A DNA stretch of 34,776 bases from JBOGFI01 sp050743365 (GTDB lineage Bacteria; Actinomycetota; Acidimicrobiia; IMCC26256; JACDBD01), in NCBI GenBank assembly GCA_050743365.1, contig JBOGFI010000234.1, positions 1 through 34,776 of the forward strand. Direction: 5' to 3'. Shown piece after piece: positions 1 to 6,377 of this stretch. Both the position numbers and the translations under genes were made by a program. Positions within the stretch are counted from its first letter, which is position 1. Every line of letters begins with the position of its first letter. Under the pieces are notes generated by a model. That model was not told the DNA's origin. It did not search any database and saw only the letters and a program-made list of their open reading frames with translations.

Positions 1-1085
1 GCGTTGGTGTGCAGCGACTGCGTCCCGCCGAACACCGCGGCCATGGCCTCGATCGTGGTGCGGATCACGTTGTTGAGCGGGTCCTGCTCGGTCAGGCTCG
101 CGCCCGAGGTCTGGCAGTGGGTGCGCAGCATGGAGGAGCGCGGGTCCTTGGGGCCGAACTGCGCCATCAGCTCCGCCCACAGCAGGCGCGCCGCGCGCAT
201 CTTGGCGATCTCGAAGTAGAAATTCATGCCGATCGCCCAGAAGAACGAGAGCCGCGGCGCGAACTTGTCCACGCCCAGGCCCTTGGAGAGCGCCGCGCGC
301 ACGTACTCGAGGCCGTCGGCCAGCGTGAAGGCCAGCTCCAGCGTGGTGGTCGCCCCGGCCTCCTGCATGTGGTAGCCGCTGATCGAGATCGAGTTGAAGC
401 GCGGCATGCGTTGCGCCGTGAACTCGATGATGTCGGCCACCGCCCGCATGCTCGGCCCCGGCGGGTAGATGTAGGTGTTGCGGACCATGAACTCCTTGAG
501 GATGTCGTTCTGGATGGTCCCGGCGAGCCGGTCGTGCGGGAGGCCCTGCTCCTCGCCGGCGACGATGTAGCCCGCGAGGACCGGGAGCACGGCTCCGTTC
601 ATCGTCATCGAGACGGTCATCTGGTCGAGCGGGATGCCGTCGAAGAGCACCTTCATGTCCTCGACGGAGTCGATCGCGACTCCGGCCTTGCCGACGTCCC
701 CGACGACACGAGGGTGGTCGCTGTCGTAGCCGCGGTGGGTGGCGAGGTCGAAGGCCACCGACAGGCCCATCTGGCCGGCTGCCAGGTTCTTGCGGTAGAA
801 GGCGTTCGACTCCTCGGCGGTCGAGAAGCCCGCGTACTGGCGGATCGTCCAGGGGCGATTGGCGTACATCGTCGCCCGGATGCCGCGCAGGAACGGCTCG
901 AAGCCGGGGAGGCTGCCGACCGCCTCGAGCCCCTCGAGGTCGGCGGCGGTGTAGAGGGGCTCGACGGCGATGCCCTCGAGGGTCTCCCAGGTCAGGCGGG
1001 CGGGGTCGCCCCCGACCTCCTCGCCGGCGAGGGCGCGCCAGTCGTCGAGCGAGCGCTGCGGGAACTCGTCGCCGGGATCGCCCAT
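1..1085 (-). CDS. mutB: Methylmalonyl-CoA mutase, large (catalytic) subunit, 5' part
   Basis: Adenosylcobalamin-dependent isomerisation of (R)-methylmalonyl-CoA to succinyl-CoA, the last step of propionate, odd-chain and branched-chain catabolism. The 361 visible residues are the TIM-barrel half: RQYAGF carries Tyr84, then AFDLATHRGYDSDHPRV (111-127), Arg202 in FMVRNTY and His239 in ISGYHMQEAG. All three sit at a constant offset of 5 from Tyr89, Arg207 and His244 of the Propionibacterium enzyme, so the substrate site looks intact. The C-terminal B12 domain lies beyond the left edge. The ATG at 1085 follows a GAGAGG ribosome site, and its N-terminus matches the usual start of the family. A 61-aa protein gene lies 51 nt upstream on the same strand. 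It could be an ethylmalonyl- or isobutyryl-CoA mutase relative, but Tyr84/Arg202 favour methylmalonyl-CoA. Confidence 0.94.
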   Translation of the reverse strand, partial: MGDPGDEFPQRSLDDWRALAGEEVGGDPARLTWETLEGIAVEPLYTAADLEGLEAVGSLPGFEPFLRGIRATMYANRPWTIRQYAGFSTAEESNAFYRKNLAAGQMGLSVAFDLATHRGYDSDHPRVVGDVGKAGVAIDSVEDMKVLFDGIPLDQMTVSMTMNGAVLPVLAGYIVAGEEQGLPHDRLAGTIQNDILKEFMVRNTYIYPPGPSMRAVADIIEFTAQRMPRFNSISISGYHMQEAGATTTLELAFTLADGLEYVRAALSKGLGVDKFAPRLSFFWAIGMNFYFEIAKMRAARLLWAELMAQFGPKDPRSSMLRTHCQTSGASLTEQDPLNNVIRTTIEAMAAVFGGTQSLHTN

Positions 1086-1136
1086 CTGCCTCTCGCCGTG
1101 TGGCCGGACGAGATCAGGGTAGAGGACGGGATCGGC

Positions 1137-1322
1137 TCAGCTCGCCTTGGGCAGGGGAGCGCCGGGGTCGGGCCGGCTCGCCCGCTCGAGCTCGGCCCTG
1201 GCCCGGGCGACACCCCGCCGGCCGATGCTCCGGGTGCGCGGGTCGAGTCTCCACTCGGGCCAACGGACCGCCCGCCGGCCGGTGCGGGCCGGGGGATCCA
1301 CGAGGCGGAGCTGGGTGGTCAC
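1137..1322 (-). CDS. Small basic protein of 61 aa upstream of mutB, unknown function
   Basis: A short reading frame starting at GTG 1322 (VTTQLRLVDPPARTG). It has a compact basic/aromatic core, RWPEWRLDPRTRSIGRRG, followed by an Arg/Ala-rich helix and a proline-rich end. It has no signal peptide, membrane segment or cysteines. A GATACT box at 1329-1334 lies 6 nt upstream of the GTG, the same leaderless geometry seen at other unit heads here, and supports this start over longer in-frame ones. It lies 51 nt ahead of mutB on the same strand and is divergent from the cysteine desulfurase, so it may head the mutB unit. I do not recognise a characterised family. The W-R-L-D-x-x-T-R-x-x-G pattern looks like a conserved small protein rather than noise, but that is judgement from composition and context. 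Confidence 0.55.
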   Translation of the reverse strand: MTTQLRLVDPPARTGRRAVRWPEWRLDPRTRSIGRRGVARARAELERASRPDPGAPLPKAS

Positions 1323-1328
1323 ACCAGG

Positions 1329-1334
1329 AGTATC
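1329..1334 (-). promoter_or_regulatory. -10 box (GATACT) for the 61-aa gene
   Basis: Reads GATACT on the minus strand, 6 nt before GTG 1322. It fits an actinobacterial -10 hexamer except for its first base. This spacing puts the transcript start at or next to the start codon. Confidence 0.4.
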
Positions 1335-1396
1335 GCCCGGGGGTGTGACAGTTATTCCGGGGGGCTCACTCGGCGGCCGGGGACCCCCGGTGTCCC

Positions 1397-1402
1397 TACA
1401 CT
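1397..1402 (+). promoter_or_regulatory. -10 box (TACACT), leaderless start of the cysteine desulfurase unit
   Basis: TACACT with 8 nt to ATG 1411 and no Shine-Dalgarno sequence in between. The expected transcription start is at or 1-2 nt before the ATG. Confidence 0.55.
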
Positions 1403-1410
1403 CGCGTCTC

Positions 1411-2574
1411 ATGGCGTACCTCGACTACGCCGCCACCACGCCCATGCGGCCCGAAGCGGTCGCGGCGATGCAGCCTTTCCTCTCGGAGACTTTCGGCAAC
1501 CCGTCGGGCGGGCACGCGGCCGCCCGCGCCGCGAAGACGGCGTTGGAGGAGGCGCGCGAGCAGGTGGCGGTGTCGCTGGGCGCCGAGACGGGCGAGGTGG
1601 TCCTCACCGGGGGTGGGACCGAGGCCGACAACCTGGCGGTCAAGGGCGGCGCCCTCGCCGCTCGCGAGGCCGGCCTGGGCGACGGTGTGGTGACCACCGC
1701 GTTCGAGCACAAGGGCGTCCTGGCGGCGTGCGACCGGCTCGAGCGGGAGGGCTTCCGGGTCGGGCGGGTCGCCGTCGACCGGGGCGGAGTGGTGGACCTC
1801 GACGCGCTCGCGGGCGCCCTCGACGAGCGCACCGTCATGGTCTCGGTGATGCTCGTGAACAACGAGGTGGGGACGATCCAGCCGCTCGACGACGTCGCGG
1901 CGCTGGTGCGCGAGCGCGCCCCTCGGGCCGCTTTCCACACCGACGCGGTGCAGGCGGTGCCGTGGCTCGACGTCGCCGCCGCGACCGCGGCTGCCGATCT
2001 GGTCGCGATCTCGGCCCACAAGTTCGGGGGGCCCAAAGGGGTCGGCGCGTTGGTCGTGCGCGGCGGCAGGCCGGTGACGCCGCTCATCGAAGGCGGCGGC
2101 CAGGAGCGCGGGCTGCGCTCGGGGACGTCCAACGTCGCCGGCTCGGTCGCCATGGCTGCGGCCCTGCGGGCGACGGAGCGGGCGCGCGACGACGACACCG
2201 CCCGCGTCCGCATCCTCCGCGACCGGCTCGCGCGCGGGCTCTCGGAGTCGGTCCCCGGGTGCTTCTTCAACGGCGACGAGCGCCGCAAGGTGGCCGGCAA
2301 CTGCCACGTGGGGTTCCGCGGGGTCGAGGCCGAGGCGCTGCTGGTGCTCCTCGACCGCCGTGGGGTGTCCGCCGCCGCGGGGTCGTCGTGCTCGTCGGGC
2401 GCCACCGAGCCGTCCCACGTGCTCGAGGCGATGGGCGTCGCCCGTGATGACGCGCTGGCGTCGATCCGCCTCAGCCTCGGCTTCGCCTCGACCGTCGGGG
2501 ACGTCGACGTCGCGCTCGAGGCCCTCCCCGGAGCGGTGGAGCAGCTCCGGCGGGTCGGCGCGCCAGCCCCGTGA
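1411..2574 (+). CDS. Cysteine desulfurase (IscS/NifS class)
   Basis: PLP enzyme that moves sulfur from L-cysteine to an active-site cysteine persulfide for tRNA thiolation and Fe-S assembly. 387 aa, normal family length. Visible: YLDYAATT at the N-terminus, His100 in TTAFEHK, NNEVGTIQP (150-158), PLP-contacting Asp178 and Gln181 in HTDAVQA, PLP lysine Lys204 in SAHKFGGPKG, RSGTSN (236-241), and catalytic Cys327 in the flexible loop GSSCSSGATEPSHVL. The ATG at 1411 is chosen because the fold starts at residue 3 and a -10 box sits 8 nt upstream; longer in-frame starts run through non-coding sequence. The stop overlaps the GTG start of mnmA (GTGA), so the two are translationally coupled, and supply of sulfur to MnmA is the likeliest role. 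It may also be the cell's general desulfurase. Confidence 0.93.
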   Translation: MAYLDYAATTPMRPEAVAAMQPFLSETFGNPSGGHAAARAAKTALEEAREQVAVSLGAETGEVVLTGGGTEADNLAVKGGALAAREAGLGDGVVTTAFEHKGVLAACDRLEREGFRVGRVAVDRGGVVDLDALAGALDERTVMVSVMLVNNEVGTIQPLDDVAALVRERAPRAAFHTDAVQAVPWLDVAAATAAADLVAISAHKFGGPKGVGALVVRGGRPVTPLIEGGGQERGLRSGTSNVAGSVAMAAALRATERARDDDTARVRILRDRLARGLSESVPGCFFNGDERRKVAGNCHVGFRGVEAEALLVLLDRRGVSAAAGSSCSSGATEPSHVLEAMGVARDDALASIRLSLGFASTVGDVDVALEALPGAVEQLRRVGAPAP

Positions 2575-3626
2575 GCGAGGGCCCGATGGGCTCTGGCCCA
2601 GTCCTGGTGGCGATGAGCGGTGGAGTCGACTCGTCGGTCGCGGCCGCCCTGCTCGTTGAGGCGGGCCGTGAAGTCACCGGTGTCACCCTCAAGCTGTGGG
2701 GCGGCGAGTCCGATTCGGGCTGTTGCAGCGTCGCCGACGTGGAAGACGCCCGCCGAGTAGCCGCCCAGCTGAGCATTCCGCACTACGTGTTCAACTTCGT
2801 CGACGACTTCGAGTCGCAGGTCGTCGGCCCCTACGTCGACGCGTACGCCGCCGGCCGGACCCCGAACCCGTGCGTCGAGTGCAACCGCTCGGTCAAGTTC
2901 GGCCGGCTGCTCGAGCGCGCCGATGCCATGGAGTTCGCCGCCGTCGCCACCGGCCACCACGCGCGGGTGTGGCGCGATGCCGACGGCCGGTGGCGCCTGG
3001 GGCGCGGCGCCGACCGCGTCAAGGACCAGTCCTACGTGCTGTACATGCTCGGCCAGCACGAGCTGAGGCGCGTCCTGCTACCGGTGGGCGAGATGACGAA
3101 GGCCGACGTCCGCGCGCACGCGGCGCGGTTGGGCCTGCGCACGGCGGGCAAGCCGGAGAGCATGGACGTGTGCTTCATCTCGAGGCGAGAAGGCCGCCAG
3201 CGGTTCCTCGCGTCGCGGCGGCCCGGTCGTCCGGGGCCGGTGGTCGACGCCGAGGGCGAGGTCGTGGGCCGTCACGAGGGGATCGCCGCGTTCACCATCG
3301 GACAGCGCCGGGGGCTGGGCGTGACCGCCGGGGAGCGCCGCTACGTGCTCGACGTCGATGCCTCGACCGCCACGGTCACGATCGGACGCCGCGACGACCT
3401 GCTGTGCGACACGGTGCCGGTGACCGGCCTCTGCTTCGTCGACGGCCTGGTGCCTCCTCCCGACCGCGGTGTGCTCGTGCAGGTGCGTGCCCACGGCGCG
3501 CCGCTTCCGGGCCGCCTTGACGGCAACGCGGTGCGCTTCGAGCGTCCTCAGGCCCGGGTGGCCCCGGGGCAGGTGGTGGCGCTCTACGACGGCGACATCC
3601 TGCTTGGCGGCGGCCTCGCGGCCTGA
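2571..3626 (+). CDS. mnmA: tRNA-specific 2-thiouridylase MnmA
   Basis: ATP-dependent 2-thiolation of U34 in the wobble position of tRNA-Lys, -Glu and -Gln, using sulfur relayed from a cysteine desulfurase. 351 aa. Visible: the PP-loop SGGVDSS at 16-22, catalytic Cys101 in NPCVECN, KDQSYVLYML (151-160) of the tRNA/ATP site, and the second catalytic Cys201 in MDVCFI. FTIGQRRGL and the C-terminal beta-barrel close the protein. The two-cysteine arrangement is that of functional MnmA. The GTG at 2571 overlaps the preceding stop. An ATG six codons later is possible, but it leaves only nine residues before the PP-loop. It is the second gene of the desulfurase unit. Downstream lies a composite repeat that may act as a terminator between it and the convergent membrane-protein gene. 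Confidence 0.95.
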   Translation: MSEGPMGSGPVLVAMSGGVDSSVAAALLVEAGREVTGVTLKLWGGESDSGCCSVADVEDARRVAAQLSIPHYVFNFVDDFESQVVGPYVDAYAAGRTPNPCVECNRSVKFGRLLERADAMEFAAVATGHHARVWRDADGRWRLGRGADRVKDQSYVLYMLGQHELRRVLLPVGEMTKADVRAHAARLGLRTAGKPESMDVCFISRREGRQRFLASRRPGRPGPVVDAEGEVVGRHEGIAAFTIGQRRGLGVTAGERRYVLDVDASTATVTIGRRDDLLCDTVPVTGLCFVDGLVPPPDRGVLVQVRAHGAPLPGRLDGNAVRFERPQARVAPGQVVALYDGDILLGGGLAA

Positions 3627-3700
3627 GGCACCGCTCCGGCCCGCGCGGCGGCATCCACGGCCGAGAGCGAAGGACTGCCATCCACCGATTCGCGTCGTGA

Positions 3701-3838
3701 ATTGCGCGGGAGCGGCGAGCGGCCCGAAGGGCGCGTCGACGAGCGGCCCGAAGGGCGGTCGCCGGGTATCCCGGCGACCGAGGCGAGCCGACCATGGAGA
3801 GGGCACGTACCCTGCCGCCGAGCGAGCGCGACCAGGAG
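3701..3838. repeat. Composite intergenic repeat, copy A (full unit plus an extra right half)
   Basis: Left part ATTGCGCGGGAGCGGCGAG is shared almost exactly with copy B (31 of 33 bases over the first 33). A 17-bp motif GAGCGGCCCGAAGGGCG occurs twice at 24-bp spacing (3717-3733 and 3741-3757). A perfect hairpin at 3757-3779 has 10-bp arms (GGTCGCCGGG / CCCGGCGACC) around TAT. A second right half (TACCCTGCCGCCGAGCGAG, then GCGACCAGG) ends 2 nt before the stop codon of the minus-strand gene. It lies between convergent genes, so a bidirectional terminator or REP-like role is possible, but there is no U-tract. Confidence 0.75.
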
Positions 3839-3840
3839 AG

Positions 3841-4716
3841 TCAGCCGACCCGGATCCTCCGCTCCGCCGCGATGGCAAGGAGCTCGTTGCTGCGCACGGC
3901 GGCGAAACGGAGCTCGGTGCTCTTCGCCTCCGCCACGCCCCGCACGCCGCGTCGGGTGTACAGGAACTCGGTCTCGCGGTCGAGGACCAGCGCGACCGAG
4001 TCGGCGACCGCGCCCAGCCGCAGGTCGAGCGTCCCGGGCGGCACCGGCGCGCGGGGGTCGGCGGGGCGCAGCGCCACGATCCGCTCGCGTAGAAAGAGCA
4101 CCGGATCGGGCAGCGTCAACGGATCGGCAAGCGCCAGCCCCGCGGGCACGAGCACGGCCCAGCGCCGGGAGAGGCCGTGCAGGGCCCGGGCCATGAACGC
4201 AGCCACCGGCAGCCCGATCGCGAGCGCGACACCACCGGCCACCGGGCGGCCGGCGGCGAGGAGGAGCGGGCCTACGCTCAGCCCGGCGCCGACGACGAGC
4301 GGGGCCAGTGGCAGCGGGCCGAGCAGCAGGGCCGGTGGCGTCTTCAGCGGGAACCGTCGCTCGTCGCCGTAGGCGACGCCGTTGGCGGCGGCGACCGACA
4401 CGGCGGACGACGCCGCGAGCACGAGAGCGACGCCCGTGGCGAGCACCGCACCCCACGCGGTCGCGAACGGCGCGTCGCCCCCGACCACCGCGGCGATCGC
4501 GAGCACGAAGAACACCGGTGCGGCGACGCGCAGCGCGGTAAGCCCGGGAGGCCTGGGTGCGAGCACACTCGGGAGCACGACCGCCCATGCCGTCCATAGC
4601 ATGATCGCCGCCGCGAGCTGCGGGCCGGCCGACCAGTCGTCGAGCGCGCGGGCCGCGGCCGGTCCCGCGGTGACGGGCAGTGACGCCCAGACGATACGCA
4701 GCAGCCAGATGCTCAT
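3841..4716 (-). CDS. Multi-pass membrane protein, unknown function
   Basis: 291 aa. The first two thirds are hydrophobic Ala/Val/Leu/Pro-rich segments giving about six to eight predicted helices, for example IMLWTAWAVVLPSVLAP, AAPVFFVLAIAAVVGG and AVLATGVALVLAASSAVSVA. The last third is a soluble, charged domain with LRLGAVADSVALVLDRETEF and an end in ERRIRVG, which could be a small cytoplasmic beta-rich domain. The ATG at 4716 is used because the hydrophobic N-terminus begins there (MSIWLLRIVW); the open frame continues upstream across the divergent gene but is a shadow there. It is divergent from the MetE-like gene across 55 bp and convergent with mnmA. I do not recognise the family; a regulatory or envelope role is only a guess. 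Confidence 0.8.
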   Translation of the reverse strand: MSIWLLRIVWASLPVTAGPAAARALDDWSAGPQLAAAIMLWTAWAVVLPSVLAPRPPGLTALRVAAPVFFVLAIAAVVGGDAPFATAWGAVLATGVALVLAASSAVSVAAANGVAYGDERRFPLKTPPALLLGPLPLAPLVVGAGLSVGPLLLAAGRPVAGGVALAIGLPVAAFMARALHGLSRRWAVLVPAGLALADPLTLPDPVLFLRERIVALRPADPRAPVPPGTLDLRLGAVADSVALVLDRETEFLYTRRGVRGVAEAKSTELRFAAVRSNELLAIAAERRIRVG

Positions 4717-4756
4717 GGTCGTCGGGCGGGCTCCGGGTGGCTCACGGCAGCGACCG

Positions 4757-4762
4757 TATACT
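4757..4762 (+). promoter_or_regulatory. -10 box (TATACT), start of the MetE-like unit
   Basis: TATACT ends 9 nt before ATG 4772. It is the best -10 match in the window and lies in the 55-bp divergent spacer. Leaderless or near-leaderless transcription is expected. Confidence 0.6.
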
Positions 4763-4771
4763 GCGACCCCC

Positions 4772-5788
4772 ATGGCCGGAACCGTGCACGCGACTGCGTT
4801 GGTCCCTGCGCTCGCCACCGGCATCGGGAGCCTTCCCCACCGCGACCCGCGCGCCGCGGCCGAGGTCGTGCTCCGCCACCACCCGCACCTTCCTGCCGCG
4901 CCGCAGCTGCCGGGCCGTACTCCCCTCGAGGGTCTGGTCGCGCAATGGGTACGCGCCCTTCCCGAGGTCCAGGTCTCGGCCGACGGCGCCGTCCAGGTCG
5001 ACGCTGCGCAGCGCCTCGACCCACCCGCGCCGCGCTTCGATCCCGACGCGCACGGCGGCCTGCTGGCGTTCCTCGACGTGGCCGCGCGTCGGGGTGACGA
5101 GCCTCCGGTTCGGGTCAAGGTGCAGATCGCCGGTCCGCTCACGCTCGGGCTCGCGTTGGCTCACGCCGGCATGCCCACCGACCGTGCCTTTCGCCGGGGC
5201 GCCGAGGCGGCGCGAAGCTGGGCGGTCGCCGTCGAGGACCTGGTTGCGGCGCGGCTCCCGGGCACGTCGCTCCTCCTCTTCTTCGACGAGCCCGCCCTGG
5301 TCCTCTGGCGCCGTCACGACGGACCACTGGAGCGCGAGGGCGCCATCGACGTGCTCTCGGGCGCGCTCGCAGCCCCGGGGTGCATGACCGGGGTGCACGT
5401 GTGCGGCGAGGGCGACCGCCGGCTCGCGCTCGAGGCGGGGCCGCAGGTGCTCGGGGTCGAGGTCGGGACCGATCTCGTCGACGACGCCGACGTCATCGCC
5501 CGTCATCTCGACGCCGACGGGTGGCTGGCGTGGGGCGCGGTGCCTACCGACCGGCCCGTGGGTGAGTCGGTCGAGCCGCTCTGGCGGGCACTGGTGGGTG
5601 TGTGGTGCGAGTTGACCCGGCGCGGCTGCGACCCGGTTCGGCTCCGGACGCGGGGGGTCGTAACCCCGGCCTGCGGGCTGGCCGGTCACGGTCGCACCCA
5701 GGCGGAGCGGGCGCTGCGGCTCGCGTCCCAACTCGCTGACCGTATGCACGACCAGGCGGTCGCGGCTCGACTCACCCTCGGCGCGTAA
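4772..5788 (+). CDS. Cobalamin-independent methionine synthase-like (MetE/UROD superfamily) protein
   Basis: 338 aa, matching only the C-terminal catalytic barrel of MetE. Visible: ATGIGSLPHRDP near the N-terminus (typical of this short family), FFDEPALV (170-177), and a complete set of putative zinc ligands, His209 and Cys211 in TGVHVCGEGD, Glu230 in GVEVGTD and Cys301 in TPACGLAGHG. These correspond by pattern to MetE His641, Cys643, Glu665 and Cys726. A zinc-activated thiol methyl transfer is therefore likely. The N-terminal folate-binding half of full MetE is absent, so the methyl donor may be a corrinoid protein, as shown for archaeal core MetE, or another small donor. Start chosen from the TATACT box 9 nt upstream. 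The zinc-ribbon gene follows after 8 nt. Confidence 0.85.
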   Translation: MAGTVHATALVPALATGIGSLPHRDPRAAAEVVLRHHPHLPAAPQLPGRTPLEGLVAQWVRALPEVQVSADGAVQVDAAQRLDPPAPRFDPDAHGGLLAFLDVAARRGDEPPVRVKVQIAGPLTLGLALAHAGMPTDRAFRRGAEAARSWAVAVEDLVAARLPGTSLLLFFDEPALVLWRRHDGPLEREGAIDVLSGALAAPGCMTGVHVCGEGDRRLALEAGPQVLGVEVGTDLVDDADVIARHLDADGWLAWGAVPTDRPVGESVEPLWRALVGVWCELTRRGCDPVRLRTRGVVTPACGLAGHGRTQAERALRLASQLADRMHDQAVAARLTLGA

Positions 5789-5796
5789 GAGGCCGC

Positions 5797-6336
5797 ATGT
5801 CGTCGGAGCCGCCGCGCTGCGCCAACTGCGGTGCCGCGCTCGAGCCGGGCGCCGCGTTCTGCAACCGCTGCGGGACCGAGGTCGACGCCGGCGCCATGAC
5901 GGCGGAGGTCGTCGACGAGCCGACCGCCGCCGGCGGTGGCGCCGCGCCGCCGACCGAGCCGGTGCCGGTGGTCGACCGCACCCAGGTCGCCCCCGCGGCT
6001 CCCGTCGAGAGACACGAGCGCCCCTCCCGGGCCGAGGACCGGGAGGACTACCTCCGCCGCCGGATCACGGCCGTGCTGATCGTGGTCATCGTGCTCGCGG
6101 TCCTGGTGCTCGCGGTCGCTGCCTTCGCCGGTGGCGACGACGGCGGTGACAACCCCAAGACGCCCTCCTCGTCGACAACGAGCACCACGACTAGCACCAC
6201 GACCACCGCGCCTCCGACCACCGCGCCCCCGACGACGGCCCCGCCGACCACCGCGCCGCCGACCACCGCGCCGCCGACCACGGCCCCGCCGACCACCGCG
6301 CCGCCCACGACCACGACGGCCCCGCCGTCGAACTGA
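5797..6336 (+). CDS. Zinc-ribbon, single-pass membrane protein with Thr/Pro repeat tail
   Basis: 179 aa in three parts. An N-terminal zinc ribbon has CANC (Cys8, Cys11) and CNRC (Cys22, Cys25). An acidic/proline linker leads to one membrane helix at about 90-111 (TAVLIVVIVLAVLVLAVAAF) preceded by RRR. A low-complexity tail follows, of Ser/Thr and then repeated TTAPP units. The Arg cluster before the helix suggests the zinc ribbon is cytoplasmic and the Thr/Pro tail is outside, where such tails are often glycosylated stalks. It follows the MetE-like gene by 8 nt, so probably the same transcript. No catalytic domain is visible. The exact partner is unknown. Confidence 0.85.
   Translation: MSSEPPRCANCGAALEPGAAFCNRCGTEVDAGAMTAEVVDEPTAAGGGAAPPTEPVPVVDRTQVAPAAPVERHERPSRAEDREDYLRRRITAVLIVVIVLAVLVLAVAAFAGGDDGGDNPKTPSSSTTSTTTSTTTTAPPTTAPPTTAPPTTAPPTTAPPTTAPPTTAPPTTTTAPPSN
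6206..6327 (+). repeat. In-frame 15-bp tandem repeat encoding TTAPP
   Basis: About seven units of the CCGACCACCGCGCCG type, with C/G wobble changes, encode TTAPP in the tail of the zinc-ribbon protein. Length variation between strains is expected at such a repeat. Confidence 0.85.
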
Positions 6337-6343
6337 CCCGGGT

Positions 6344-6359
6344 CCGTCGTCGACGACGG
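6344..6359. promoter_or_regulatory. Perfect 16-bp palindrome upstream of ligA
   Basis: CCGTCGTCGACGACGG reads the same on both strands. It begins 7 nt after the zinc-ribbon stop and ends 5 nt before the -10 box of ligA, covering roughly -34 to -19. A dimeric repressor site is possible. With no loop or U-tract it is a poor intrinsic terminator. Confidence 0.4.
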
Positions 6360-6364
6360 CTCGG

Positions 6365-6370
6365 TAACCT
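6365..6370 (+). promoter_or_regulatory. -10 box (TAACCT), leaderless ligA transcript
   Basis: TAACCT with 7 nt to ATG 6378, placing the transcription start at the A of the start codon. No Shine-Dalgarno sequence fits in between. Confidence 0.6.
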
Positions 6371-6377
6371 CGGGGCG

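Noticed and set aside
9..2447. Very long open frame (about 810 codons) on the plus strand across mutB and the desulfurase
   Set aside because: It is antisense to the mutB coding frame with its conserved B12-mutase residues, and out of frame with the desulfurase. The product is His/Arg/Ala-rich with no fold signature; long shadow frames are common in DNA this GC-rich.
3757..3779. Classical Rho-independent terminator after mnmA
   Set aside because: A strong hairpin, but no T-run follows on either strand. Recorded as part of the repeat instead.
6206..6327. Possible CRISPR-like or minisatellite array
   Set aside because: The repeat is 15 bp, in frame, without spacers, and encodes a Thr/Pro tail.
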